Positions 26,703 to 37,441 of a DNA stretch of 60,936 nucleotides are shown one piece after another. The notes beneath the pieces were generated by a model, which saw nothing but the letters and a program-made list of their open reading frames with translations, had not been told where the DNA came from and made no database searches. The stretch is from positions 1 through 60,936 of the forward strand of contig JAKADN010000006.1 of NCBI GenBank assembly GCA_021820445.1. Direction: 5' to 3'. The position numbers and the translations under genes were made by a program. Position 1 is the stretch's first letter. The number at the start of each line of letters is the position of its first letter. The DNA is from Nitrospirota bacterium (GTDB lineage: Bacteria > Nitrospirota > Leptospirillia > Leptospirillales > Leptospirillaceae).

Positions 26703-27356
26703 ATGAAAATTTCCCTTTCATCCGTCTTCCCAACTCGCAGAGGCCCCCTCCTGGCGGGCATGGTCGCCATGAGTCTTCTGGCCGCCACGATCCTGTCCGG
26801 GACCGATGTCCGCGGCGCCTCGGCGAAGACCACACGCACGAAGGTCCTTTTCGTGACACAAAACGGATCTCGGGAAAAGACACTGGAACTCGTGCAGGGC
26901 CAGTCCACCCGCCTCCATTACAACCACTTCTGGATGGATGTCACCCGGAGCAAGCCTTTCGTGGACCCTGACGGACGCAAGATCGTCGTCCCGGAGACCC
27001 CCACATTCCGGGGGATTCACGAGATCACCGTCCGGTTCTGGCATCCGCGCGGGGAGCCGAACCTGCTCGACGCGATCGTCGTCAAGGCCTACGATGACAA
27101 GGGACATTTGGTCAAGCACGGGGCCTTCGACAGGGGCGTCTTCGTTCTCCTCCTCTCGAACAGCCTGTTCAATGGAAACTTTGTCCGCTTCGACGGGATC
27201 GGCCGCTATCTCCCCGGGGACAAGTCCTTCTATGTGAAGGTCATGGTTCGCAAAACACATCAAGTGGCGATCATTCCCTTCGCCGACTTCATCAACGACT
27301 TCACTCGGCAGATCAACACGCAGCCGGTCGTCTCCTGGGCCGTGAAACGCCCCTAA
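26703..27356 (+). CDS. Secreted protein of unknown function
   Basis: 217 residues, with AAGGAG 8 nt before the ATG. A signal peptide covers about residues 1-40 (hydrophobic MVAMSLLAATILSG, then GASA|KT). The mature domain is about 175 residues, beta-rich by appearance, with no cysteine and a motif-like HEITVRFWHPRGEPNLLDAI. No family recognised. It is a single gene between two divergently or separately promoted units, and its strong promoter suggests abundance. A hairpin without a T-tract (27374-27402) follows the stop. Confidence 0.8.
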   Translation: MKISLSSVFPTRRGPLLAGMVAMSLLAATILSGTDVRGASAKTTRTKVLFVTQNGSREKTLELVQGQSTRLHYNHFWMDVTRSKPFVDPDGRKIVVPETPTFRGIHEITVRFWHPRGEPNLLDAIVVKAYDDKGHLVKHGAFDRGVFVLLLSNSLFNGNFVRFDGIGRYLPGDKSFYVKVMVRKTHQVAIIPFADFINDFTRQINTQPVVSWAVKRP

Positions 27357-27461
27357 CCTCCCATTTTCCCTTCGGGCCGGGGCTTTCCCGAACCGCCGGC
27401 CCCCTCACAAGACCTTCCCCGAATCAGCCAACTCCTTGAAATAAAAAACAAAAAAAAATTC

Positions 27462-27489
27462 TTGCAATTGAAAAAAATCAGTGTATATT
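27462..27489 (+). promoter_or_regulatory. Promoter of the polyamine operon
   Basis: TTGCAA (27462-27467), 16-nt spacer, TATATT (27484-27489), set in an A/T-rich stretch unusual for this GC-rich window. Transcription would start near 27496, about 300 nt before speH. Confidence 0.65.
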
Positions 27490-27495
27490 CTGACC

Positions 27496-27792
27496 GATTG
27501 TTGACCGGACGCCGTTTTGCCCAGACAATGATTCTGGGGGACGGAATCGTCCCGCATTTCGCCCGTCGATCCCTCCAGGAGGAGACCGTGTCTCCCCGGA
27601 CCATCGTCGGGCCGTCCCTGTATCAAAGGAGCCACGTCGTGAACAGCGTCGTCGACAGACCGGGTTCCGGATTTCCGACAGGCCGTCCGGAGCTTCTGAA
27701 ACTCGTCTTCAAGATATTGACTGAATCGAGCCTTTGGCAGGTTTGGCCCAAAGGCTTCGGCTTGACCTAACGACACAACCAGGGGGTAACGA
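27496..27792 (+). promoter_or_regulatory. Long structured 5' leader of the polyamine operon
   Basis: About 297 nt lie between the expected transcription start and the speH GTG. Three short perfect stems are visible: 27538-27553 (GGGACG/CGTCCC, 4-nt loop), 27581-27595 (GGAGAC/GTCTCC, 3-nt loop) and 27730-27755 (GCCTTTGG/CCAAAGGC, 10-nt loop). A small ORF (27639-27770) with its own ribosome binding site ends 22 nt before speH. There is no T-tract terminator, so control, if any, would act on translation. I match it to no known riboswitch. Confidence 0.5.
27639..27770 (+). CDS. Candidate upstream ORF (leader peptide) of the polyamine operon
   Basis: 43 codons starting at a GTG with AAAGGAG 8 nt upstream. 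The 27730-27755 hairpin lies inside its last codons, so a ribosome translating it would melt the stem near the speH ribosome binding site (AGGGGGT at 27781-27787). The peptide has no known motif. Upstream peptides controlling polyamine genes are known (SpeFL in enterobacteria, the uORF of animal AdoMet decarboxylase), but similarity to those is by position only. Confidence 0.35.
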   Translation: MNSVVDRPGSGFPTGRPELLKLVFKILTESSLWQVWPKGFGLT

Positions 27793-28263
27793 GTGCACGC
27801 ACTGGGAACACATCTTCTAGTCGAACTGAAGGACTGTCAGTCCGATTCCCTTTCGGATCCGGATTTCGTTCGCACTTCTATGATTGACGCCGCAAAAAAA
27901 GCCCATGCCACCATCGTCGACGACAAGTTTCACCACTTCAGCCCTTTTGGGGTCAGCGGGGTCGTCGTCATCGCCGAGTCCCATCTGGCCATTCACACCT
28001 GGCCCGAGTACCGGTACGCGGCCGTCGACGTCTTCACTTGCGGAGACACCCTCAAGCCTGAGGTGGCCGCGATCCATCTGGCCCAGGTCTTCCAGTCCCA
28101 GAACCCCAGCATCCACGAGATCAAGCGGGGGATAATCGGAATATCCAACGAGAAGATCGCCCACAAGATCGAGGGGGACGCATCGCCCTCCGAAACCGAC
28201 GACATGCAGGGGAAAGGAATCGAATCCGATGAACGGAGCGAGAACCTCCAAGTGGTATATTGA
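27793..28263 (+). CDS. speH: S-adenosylmethionine decarboxylase proenzyme
   Basis: 156 residues from a GTG with AGGGGGT just upstream. Self-cleavage at Ser63 in ESHLAIHTWPE makes the pyruvoyl group; His68 and Cys83 (FTCGD) are the expected processing and catalytic residues. It supplies decarboxylated AdoMet, the aminopropyl donor. The C-terminal tail of about 30 residues is acidic and longer than in typical 120-130-residue SpeH proteins. Its last 35 nt overlap the speE-like gene. Confidence 0.95.
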   Translation: MHALGTHLLVELKDCQSDSLSDPDFVRTSMIDAAKKAHATIVDDKFHHFSPFGVSGVVVIAESHLAIHTWPEYRYAAVDVFTCGDTLKPEVAAIHLAQVFQSQNPSIHEIKRGIIGISNEKIAHKIEGDASPSETDDMQGKGIESDERSENLQVVY

Positions 28264-29149
28264 GTACGCGGCTCCGTCTCTGGGGCATATGCACGGAATC
28301 GACGGAATCATCGTCTCCCGCCAGACGAACTTCCAGAAGGTCGACATCCTTCGGACCAATGTTTACGGTAAAGCCCTGGCACTCGACGAGAAGATGCAGT
28401 CGACCCAGGTCGATGAATTCATCTATCACGAGGCCCTCGTCCACCCGGCCATGATCGCCCACCCCGCTCCCCGGTCCGTCCTGATCGTCGGTGGCGGGGA
28501 GGGCGCGACCCTCCGGGAGGCCCTGCGCCACCCGACGGTCGAACGCGCGGTGATGGTCGACATCGACGACCAGGTCATCTCCCTCTCGAAGGAGCATCTC
28601 CCCGAATGGCACCAGGGCGCCTTCGACGATCCCCGCTCGACCGTTCTCGCGACCGATGCGCGAAAATATCTCGAAGAATCGAAGGATATTTTCGACGTCA
28701 TCATCACGGATCTTTCCGAACCGGTGGAAGAGGGTCCCGCCTATCTTCTCTATACCCGTGAGTTCTACAAGATCGCGAGCGACCACCTGTCCCCCGGAGG
28801 AACGATCTCGGTCCAGGCCGGTGCGGCCGCGCTACCCTTCATCCTGGCCTTCTCCGCGGTCTACCAGACCATGAAGACCGCCTTTCCCACCGTTCGCGGA
28901 TTCTCGACCAACATTCCCTCCTTCGGGCTCCCCTGGGGATTCACGCTCGCGTCGAAAGGCGTCGACCCCCTCGCGATGGACCGCACGGCCGTCGACCGGA
29001 TCCTCGGAGAACGGGGGCTGACCAATCTCCGCTTCTATGATGGCCTCGCCCACCAGGGACTTTTCGGCATTCCGCGCCATCTCCGGACAGAGCTGGACAA
29101 ATCGACGCTCATCATCGAGGACAACCACCCCATCTTCACCTATCACTAG
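28229..29149 (+). CDS. speE: Polyamine aminopropyltransferase, ACL5/Thermus-like
   Basis: 306 residues. The AdoMet-type fold shows GGGEG at 88-92 and VMVDIDD at about 108-114. The substrate loop reads DLSEPVEEGPAYLLYT (161-176), followed by QAG at 196-198 and IPSFGLPWGF at 229-238. From memory these resemble plant ACL5 thermospermine synthase and the Thermus triamine synthase more than the usual D-S-T-D-P spermidine synthase pattern. The product could be spermidine, thermospermine or aminopropylagmatine. The gene symbol marks the superfamily, not the substrate. Confidence 0.9.
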   Translation: MNGARTSKWYIEYAAPSLGHMHGIDGIIVSRQTNFQKVDILRTNVYGKALALDEKMQSTQVDEFIYHEALVHPAMIAHPAPRSVLIVGGGEGATLREALRHPTVERAVMVDIDDQVISLSKEHLPEWHQGAFDDPRSTVLATDARKYLEESKDIFDVIITDLSEPVEEGPAYLLYTREFYKIASDHLSPGGTISVQAGAAALPFILAFSAVYQTMKTAFPTVRGFSTNIPSFGLPWGFTLASKGVDPLAMDRTAVDRILGERGLTNLRFYDGLAHQGLFGIPRHLRTELDKSTLIIEDNHPIFTYH

Positions 29150-29167
29150 ACGGACCCGCCTCCCCCG

Positions 29168-30640
29168 ATGGACCAGACCAAAACGCCTCTTTTCGACGCG
29201 ATGGTCTCCCTTGCCGAAAGCCGGAAGGTCTCCTTCCATACCCCCGGCCATAAAAGCGGAAAAGGGATCTCGACGCGTTTTCGCAAGTTTGTGGGACCCC
29301 GTGTCTTCTCGATCGACCTGACCTGTCTCGACGAAGTGGACTCTCTCCAGAAGCCCCGGGGCGTCATCAAGGAAGCCCAGGAACTGGCGGCGGAAATCTA
29401 CGGTGCCGACCGCTCCTACTTTCTCGTGAACGGAACCTCCGGTGGAAATCAGGCCATGGTTGTGGCGACCCTGAATCCGGGGGAGCCGGTTCTCGTGACC
29501 CGGAACGTCCACAAATCGGTCGTCTCCGGGATGATCATGACCGGATGCCAGCCCGTCTTCATCCCTTTCCGGACCGAGCACGGCGCCTCCTTTCCCCTGA
29601 ACTACGGGACCCGGGACATTCTCGACAGTATCGAAAACCATCCCGAGATCCGGACCCTCTACCTGACCTCCCCCAACTACTACGGGGTCACCATCGATTT
29701 GCCCCGGGTTGCGGAAGCGGCCCACGCCCGGGGGATGCGCGTCCTTCTCGACGAGGCCCACGGCCCCCATCTCCATTTTCACCCGGAGCTCCCGGCCTCC
29801 GGCATGGCTGCGGGAATCGACCTGACGGTTCAATCCACGCACAAGATCATCGGGGGAATGACCCAGGCCTCCATGCTCCATGCCCGGAAGGAGCGTATCG
29901 ACGTGGAGCGCCTCTCCACTGTTCTCCGTTATCTCCAGACGACGAGTCCTTCCTACATTCTGATGGCCTCGCTCGACCTGGCCCGCATGCAGATGGCGAC
30001 CGAGGGAGTGAAGCTTCTGGGCCGGGCCCTGGAGCTGGCCCGGTGGGCCCGGCTGAAGATCCGGGAGATCCCGGGGCTGAAGTGCGCCAACCGGACGGAA
30101 ATCCAGGCCATGTCGGGAGGGGAGAACGACCTCGACGAAACGAAGCTGACCATCGATGTCCGGGGGTGGGGCGTCTCGGGGTATCAGGTCTCCCAGCGGC
30201 TGAATCTCGACTTCGGGATCCAGGTCGAGATGGCCGACATCGATCATGTCCTCGTCATCGTCAGCATCGGGGATCATCGCGGAGACCTCGAGCGGCTGGT
30301 CAACGCCCTGATCGCCCTTTCCCGGGAGAACCATCGCCAGGAGAGCCGATCCCCGATCCCTTCGATGGTCTTTTTCGACAATCTTCTCCGGATGACGCCG
30401 AGGGAGGCCTTTTTCGCTCCCCACGAAACCCTGCCCCTGGAGGATTCTGTCGGAAGGATTGCAAAGGACATCGTGACCGTCTATCCTCCCGGCGTCCCCC
30501 TTCTTGTCCCGGGAGAGGAGATCACCGCTCCTGTCATCGACACCCTCTGTCGTTTTCGGGACTCCGGGGCGACGATGGACGGCCTCGACATGACCAACCG
30601 CTTCATCGGTGTGGTTGGGGAGAGCCCTTCTCCGGAATAG
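29168..30640 (+). CDS. speA: Arginine/lysine/ornithine decarboxylase, fold I (SpeA-like)
   Basis: 490 residues. PLP-dependent aspartate-aminotransferase-fold enzyme: N-terminal SFHTPGHKSGKG, LVNGTSGGNQAM, DEAHGPH, and the Schiff-base Lys226 in STHKIIGG. Bacillus enzymes of this length act on arginine, making agmatine; lysine or ornithine specificity cannot be excluded from sequence. It is 18 nt after the aminopropyltransferase, in the same operon. No agmatinase or agmatine deiminase is adjacent. Confidence 0.9.
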   Translation: MDQTKTPLFDAMVSLAESRKVSFHTPGHKSGKGISTRFRKFVGPRVFSIDLTCLDEVDSLQKPRGVIKEAQELAAEIYGADRSYFLVNGTSGGNQAMVVATLNPGEPVLVTRNVHKSVVSGMIMTGCQPVFIPFRTEHGASFPLNYGTRDILDSIENHPEIRTLYLTSPNYYGVTIDLPRVAEAAHARGMRVLLDEAHGPHLHFHPELPASGMAAGIDLTVQSTHKIIGGMTQASMLHARKERIDVERLSTVLRYLQTTSPSYILMASLDLARMQMATEGVKLLGRALELARWARLKIREIPGLKCANRTEIQAMSGGENDLDETKLTIDVRGWGVSGYQVSQRLNLDFGIQVEMADIDHVLVIVSIGDHRGDLERLVNALIALSRENHRQESRSPIPSMVFFDNLLRMTPREAFFAPHETLPLEDSVGRIAKDIVTVYPPGVPLLVPGEEITAPVIDTLCRFRDSGATMDGLDMTNRFIGVVGESPSPE

Positions 30641-30781
30641 CCCTCCCTTTCCGCGCCCTTCCCTATTTCTGGAACTTCAGGCCCCCGCCCGCTGCCGGCT
30701 TCTCTCTTCATTCTTCATTGCCAGCAGATCCTTCCGCGGCGCAGAATGAAGGGAGACGCGAACACCCATTCAGGAGACCCC

Positions 30782-33529
30782 ATGCGAAAACAATGGCCCC
30801 TCGCCGCCCTGGTCCTTCTGGTTGTCCTGTACTTTGGAGGCCAGTCCCTTCTCGACCTCTGGGCCGATTACCTCTGGTACCGCTCGAATGGCCAACTGCC
30901 GGTCTTCCTGACCTTGCTTGAGGCGAGAAGCGCCCTTTTCCTGGGGGTCTTCCTCCTCTTCTTCCTTGTCCTGGCAGCGACCCTGCGCCCCCTGATCCGG
31001 GCCCTTCCCACCCTCACATTCCGAAGACGGGGACCCGCAGGAGGTCTGGAGCCCGTCTCGCTCCCTCTCTCGGGCCTGTCTCCCTTCATCGGTGCAGGGC
31101 TCGTGGTCGTGGCCCTTCTGGTCGCCCTCCCCCTTTCGGACACCCCGGATGCCCTCCGTTTTCTGGCGGCCATCCATGCTCCCGCCACTGGGTCTTCCGA
31201 TCCGATCCTGGGACTTCCTCTGGGATTTTATCTCTTCCACCTCCCGGTCTACGACCTTCTCTCGGGCCTCCTTCAGGACGCTTTTCTCTTTTCGCTCGTT
31301 TTAGGCGTCCTTCTGGGACTTCCGGGAGGACAGATCTCATTCGCACAGAACAGGCTCTCCCTCCACCCCGTCTGGAGGAAGGTCCTCATGCGTCTTTCGG
31401 CGGGACTTCTTCTTGTCCTCTCCCTTGAGGCCCTGCTTCTCCGGACGAAGACCCTCCTGTCCAGCCACCAGGCTCTGTCCGGAGCCTCCTACGTCGATGT
31501 CCATGCCCGAATCCCTGCCGCCACCCTTCTCTCCCTGATCCTTCTCCTGGCGGCCCTCGCCTTCCTCCTGGAAAGCTTCCGGACGCTCTCCCGCCTCTCG
31601 GTCCCGATTCTGGGCATCGCCTTTTTCGTCTGGGCGGGAGGGCTGGTCGTCACTCCCTGGATCCTCTCCCGGTTCGTGGTCCTCCCCGACCAGTTCAACC
31701 GGGAGCGCCCCTACATCCTTCACAACATCGCCGGGACACGGAAGGCCTTCCATCTCGACGGCACCCATTCCGAGCGCATTACGAACCTGGCCGACCTCAC
31801 GCCGGCGGACCTTGCGGACAACAGGCCCACCATCCGGAACATCCGGCTCTGGGACCACCGCCCCATGCTGACCACGGTCCGCCAGCTCCAGCAGATCCGG
31901 ACCTACTACACCTTCCCGATCCTGGCGCCGGACCGCTACCGGATCAACGGAGTCCTCCGGCAGGTCCTGGTGGCACCCCGGGAGATTTCCTACGCGAACC
32001 TTCCGAGCCCCAACTGGATCAACCTTCACCTGACCTACACCCATGGCCACGGGCTGATCATGTCGCCTGTCAACCGTGTCTCGCCGGAAGGCCTTCCCAC
32101 CTTCTGGGTCCGGGACATTCCTCCCCAGGCCTCGATCCCCCTGGCGGTTTCCCATTCCCGGATCTATTACGGAGACCAGCCCTCCCCCTACGCGATCGTC
32201 AACACCCGCATTCCCGAGTTCGACTACCCCAAGGGCCGGCAGAACATCTACAACCACTACGACGGAACGGGAGGGATCCGCCTCTCCTCCTCTCTCCGGA
32301 AGCTCCTGTATTCCTACGAATACGGGACCTTCAAGATCTTTCTGTCGACCGCCATCACAGACCGGAGCCGCATCCTGGTCCACCGGGACATCTTCGACAT
32401 CGTCGAGCGTCTGGCCCCCTTCCTGCGCCTCGACCCCGACGTTGTCCCGGTCATTGGCCCCGGTGGTCATCTGGTCTGGATGATGGACGCCTACACCACC
32501 TCGGATTCCTATCCCTATGCCTCGGAGATCTCCGGGTCGGCCGGCTTCTTCCACACCGGACGGCTGATCCGAAGTGGACACAGACAGGCTCTTTCATCCT
32601 GGCCGGAACGCCTCAACTACATCCGCAACTCCGTCAAGATCCTGGTCGACCCAAAAAACGGAACCGCTTCCTTCTATGTGGTTGATCCGGGCGATCCGGT
32701 CCTCGCCGCCTATAAAAATGCCTTTCCGACCCTGTTCCGCCCGGCTTCCGACATCCCCCAGGAGATCCTCCCCCATCTGCGCTTCCCCCCGGCGATGTTC
32801 TCCCTGTCGGCCCTCGTCCTTTCGGCTTATCACATGACCGACCCCCAGGTCTTCTTCAACCGGGAGGACCTGTGGTCCCTGGCCGAGCGGGATGGACGCC
32901 CACTCTCGCCCTACTACATGGTTTTGCGGCTGCCCGGAGAGTCCCAGGAGGAATACGTCATGATGCTCCCCTATACTCCGGCCCACCGGGACAATCTGTC
33001 GGCCTGGCTCGTGGGCCGTTCCAAGCTGGAACGCCAGGGAAAGCTCAGGGTCTACCGCGCCCCCAAGGAGCGCCTGATTTACGGCCCGAACCAGATCGAG
33101 GCCCGCATCGACCAGCGGGGGCCCATATCCAAGCAATTGACCCTCTGGAATCAGCAGGGATCACGGGTGGTCCGTGGAACGCTCCTGATCATCCCGATCG
33201 CCCATTCCCTCCTGTATGTCGAGCCTCTCTATCTCTCGGCCACCAGCCCGGGGGCTCTCCCCGAGCTGCGCCGCGTGATCGTGTCCATGGGGGATCGGGT
33301 CGTCATGAGAAAAACCCTCGATAGGGCTCTCACCGATCTGTTTTCCGGAACTCCAGGGCCGAATCCCACCGGAATCTCCCTGGGGAAAAGCGGAACAGGA
33401 ACCAGGCGCCCGGGATTTTCCGCGCGACTGAAAGAATTGGGGAGGGAGGCCGACGAGGCCCTCCGACGTGGGGATCTCGCGACCTTCGGGGATCGGGTAC
33501 AGAAGATCCTCAGGGATCTTCGCCAGTAG
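30782..33529 (+). CDS. UPF0182 family membrane protein
   Basis: 915 residues from the ATG at 30782, with CAGGAG 6 nt upstream; an in-frame codon at 30746 lacks this. The N-terminal third (to about residue 310) holds seven hydrophobic helices; the rest is a large, probably extracytoplasmic domain with the family signatures RPYILHNIAGTRKAF, YGDQPSPYAIVNT and FDYPKG. UPF0182 proteins occur in cyanobacteria, actinobacteria and a few other phyla, and their function is unknown. It follows the arginine decarboxylase by 141 nt, so co-transcription is possible but not shown. Confidence 0.93.
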   Translation: MRKQWPLAALVLLVVLYFGGQSLLDLWADYLWYRSNGQLPVFLTLLEARSALFLGVFLLFFLVLAATLRPLIRALPTLTFRRRGPAGGLEPVSLPLSGLSPFIGAGLVVVALLVALPLSDTPDALRFLAAIHAPATGSSDPILGLPLGFYLFHLPVYDLLSGLLQDAFLFSLVLGVLLGLPGGQISFAQNRLSLHPVWRKVLMRLSAGLLLVLSLEALLLRTKTLLSSHQALSGASYVDVHARIPAATLLSLILLLAALAFLLESFRTLSRLSVPILGIAFFVWAGGLVVTPWILSRFVVLPDQFNRERPYILHNIAGTRKAFHLDGTHSERITNLADLTPADLADNRPTIRNIRLWDHRPMLTTVRQLQQIRTYYTFPILAPDRYRINGVLRQVLVAPREISYANLPSPNWINLHLTYTHGHGLIMSPVNRVSPEGLPTFWVRDIPPQASIPLAVSHSRIYYGDQPSPYAIVNTRIPEFDYPKGRQNIYNHYDGTGGIRLSSSLRKLLYSYEYGTFKIFLSTAITDRSRILVHRDIFDIVERLAPFLRLDPDVVPVIGPGGHLVWMMDAYTTSDSYPYASEISGSAGFFHTGRLIRSGHRQALSSWPERLNYIRNSVKILVDPKNGTASFYVVDPGDPVLAAYKNAFPTLFRPASDIPQEILPHLRFPPAMFSLSALVLSAYHMTDPQVFFNREDLWSLAERDGRPLSPYYMVLRLPGESQEEYVMMLPYTPAHRDNLSAWLVGRSKLERQGKLRVYRAPKERLIYGPNQIEARIDQRGPISKQLTLWNQQGSRVVRGTLLIIPIAHSLLYVEPLYLSATSPGALPELRRVIVSMGDRVVMRKTLDRALTDLFSGTPGPNPTGISLGKSGTGTRRPGFSARLKELGREADEALRRGDLATFGDRVQKILRDLRQ

Positions 33530-33571
33530 AAAGTGGGCTTAAATGGGTTGACGGGATGAAAAAAAGAAGCC

Positions 33572-35218
33572 CTAGTCGAGGAGTTCCCGGGCAATACGCA
33601 TCGTCTGGGGGGACATTTTTTCGCCCCCGAGCATGCGGGCGATTTCCCGGACCCGGTCTTCTCCGGTGATCGGCGAAATCCGTGAGTGAGTATGGCCCGC
33701 CTCGGTCACCTTCTGAACCAGCAGATGGTGGTCTCCCTTTCGGGCGACCTGATGCAGGTGCGTGATGGCCAGGACCTGGCGACGCCGTCCGATTTCCTTG
33801 AGGAGATCTCCCAGAACCTCCCCGACCTCCCCTCCGATCCCCGAATCGATTTCGTCGAAGACGAGGGTCGGCACTTCGTCGAGATCGGCCAGAACGGCCT
33901 TGATCGCCAAAAGAACCCGGGAGATCTCGCCCCCTGAGGCGACCTGGCCCAACGGACATTCCGGCATTCCTGGATTGGCCGAAAACAGGAACTCCACCTT
34001 TTCCATCCCGAAAGGTCCCCCCAAAGGATCGGAATAGGGATCGGTCGATACCGAAAAAGAGGGGTGGTCGATCCTCAAACGGCGAAGAACGGCGCAGACG
34101 GCTTCGGAAAAGCGTCCGGAGGCTTCCCGCCTCAGGGCTCCCAGAGACCTCCCCACCTCCCGGAGAGATTTTTCAGCCGCCAGGATCCGGCAATCCATCT
34201 CCTCCAGGACCCGATCCGCCTCTCCGGCGACTTCCGCCGTCACCTGCTCCAGGTGACGGACAAGCTCTTCCGGGCGGACCCGGTATTTCTGGGCGAGCCG
34301 CCGAAAGAGGCTGAAGCGTTCTTCCAGGGCCGCAAGCTTTTCCGGGTCCATTTCCATGGATTCGCGATACCGGTGAAGCTCATGCGCGCTGTCCTTCAGG
34401 ATCTCCGTCGCCTCTTCGAGCGCCGTCCGGAGGGGCTGCAGGGTCGGGTCCAGCGAGAGAATATGGTCGAGGTCGGAGGCGACGCGGCCCATAAGGGCGA
34501 GGACACTTTGATCGTCCTCATAGAGGGCTCCGTAGGAGCGCCCGGCCACCATGAGGATTTCCTGGAGATTGAGCTGGGCCGACAGCATTTGGGAAAGCTC
34601 TTCGAACTCTCCAGGTCGACCGGAGAGCAGCTCCGCATCCTCACGCATCCGGATCCGCTCCTCCCGTTCCCTAAGATCGCGATCCCTCTGCGCAGCAATC
34701 TCCTCACGCTCGCGTCTGAGGGCAAGGATCTCCCGCCGCAGTCCTTCAAAGCGTTCGGAAAGCTCTGTGGCTCCCGCAAAGGCATCGAGGTAGTGGCGGT
34801 GGGCCTCGCTTTTTACGAGACGATGGTTCTCTCCCTGACCGACGAGGTCGAAAAGGATCTCCACAAGACTTTGGAGCTGGGATGTGGAGACGGACTGCCC
34901 GTTGACGGTCTGACGAAATCGCCCATTTGCGGTGACCACCCGGCGAATGACAAGGTCTTCGTCTGAGGAAAGAATCTCTGTCAAAGATTCGGGAATCGGC
35001 AGGGAAGGAGCAGAAAAGGACGCTTCGACAATGCCTTCAGGGCAGCCTGGGCGAACTGAAAGGCCCCGGGGCTTTTGCCCCGAGACCAGAAAAAGCGCAT
35101 CGACCAGAAGAGACTTTCCAGCACCCGTCTCTCCTGTGATGACCGTCAGCCCCTCATCAAAAGAGACCGACATCTCCTCGATCGTGGCAAAGGCGGCGAT
35201 TCGAAGATGGGAAATCAC
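33572..35218 (-). CDS. recN: DNA repair protein RecN
   Basis: 548 residues from a GTG. An SMC-like ATPase: Walker A GETGAGKS at 29-36, a central coiled coil (about 150-380), and the C-terminal signature LASGGEISRVLLAIK with Walker B TLVFDEIDSGIGG. It acts in double-strand break repair. It begins 5 nt after trxA and converges on the UPF0182 gene; the 42-nt gap between them has no clear terminator. Confidence 0.97.
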   Translation of the reverse strand: MISHLRIAAFATIEEMSVSFDEGLTVITGETGAGKSLLVDALFLVSGQKPRGLSVRPGCPEGIVEASFSAPSLPIPESLTEILSSDEDLVIRRVVTANGRFRQTVNGQSVSTSQLQSLVEILFDLVGQGENHRLVKSEAHRHYLDAFAGATELSERFEGLRREILALRREREEIAAQRDRDLREREERIRMREDAELLSGRPGEFEELSQMLSAQLNLQEILMVAGRSYGALYEDDQSVLALMGRVASDLDHILSLDPTLQPLRTALEEATEILKDSAHELHRYRESMEMDPEKLAALEERFSLFRRLAQKYRVRPEELVRHLEQVTAEVAGEADRVLEEMDCRILAAEKSLREVGRSLGALRREASGRFSEAVCAVLRRLRIDHPSFSVSTDPYSDPLGGPFGMEKVEFLFSANPGMPECPLGQVASGGEISRVLLAIKAVLADLDEVPTLVFDEIDSGIGGEVGEVLGDLLKEIGRRRQVLAITHLHQVARKGDHHLLVQKVTEAGHTHSRISPITGEDRVREIARMLGGEKMSPQTMRIARELLD

Positions 35219-35223
35219 TCGGG

Positions 35224-35556
35224 TCAGGCCGCCAGAAGCTCTTCAATCTTTTCCTTGAAGGTTTTCTTGCTCTGGGCCCCGACAAGCTTGCTCACGACCT
35301 TCCCGTCCTTGAAAAAGATCAGTGTGGGGATCCCCATCACCTGGTAGCGGACCGCGATATCCTGGTTGTCGTCGGTATTGAGCTTCATGAAGGTCACGCG
35401 GCCCTTGTATTCTTCCGCCAGCTCATCCACGACAGGAGCGACCATGCGGCAGGGTCCGCACCAGGGAGCCCAGAAGTCGACCATGACAACGCCCTTCGAT
35501 TCGAGAACACGCTTGTCCCACTCGGCCGTAGACACATCCCCAACATTTTCACTCAT
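35224..35556 (-). CDS. trxA: Thioredoxin
   Basis: 110 residues with the active site WCGPC (Cys33, Cys36), the buried Asp in VDFWA and cis-Pro in GIPTLIFF. A general cytoplasmic disulfide reductase. GGAGGAG precedes the ATG. It is upstream of recN in a two-gene unit. Confidence 0.97.
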   Translation of the reverse strand: MSENVGDVSTAEWDKRVLESKGVVMVDFWAPWCGPCRMVAPVVDELAEEYKGRVTFMKLNTDDNQDIAVRYQVMGIPTLIFFKDGKVVSKLVGAQSKKTFKEKIEELLAA

Positions 35557-35694
35557 CGAGACTCTCCTCCTCGGATCTGTTTGAACCGTTTATATTGAGA
35601 TGCTACCGGGAATCGTTGTCTAAAACGATCTCGCAAATCTCCCTTGAAGATTTATTTTACAACATTCCTGAAGCCCCGCGAAATCGGTCAGGGC

Positions 35695-35723
35695 AAAAAA
35701 AAAGGGGGGAAAATTCCCCCCCC
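35695..35723 (-). terminator. Intrinsic terminator of groSL
   Basis: On the minus strand, about 18 nt after the groL stop, a G6/C6 stem with an AATTTT loop (35704-35721) is followed by nine T residues. A textbook rho-independent terminator. Confidence 0.9.
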
Positions 35724-35740
35724 ATTCGGAAACGAAAGGC

Positions 35741-37396
<1,656 letters not shown>

Positions 37397-37441
37397 TTAA
37401 TTTTATTTGATGGATCGTTTTAGACTTTCCCGCTCTCTTGC

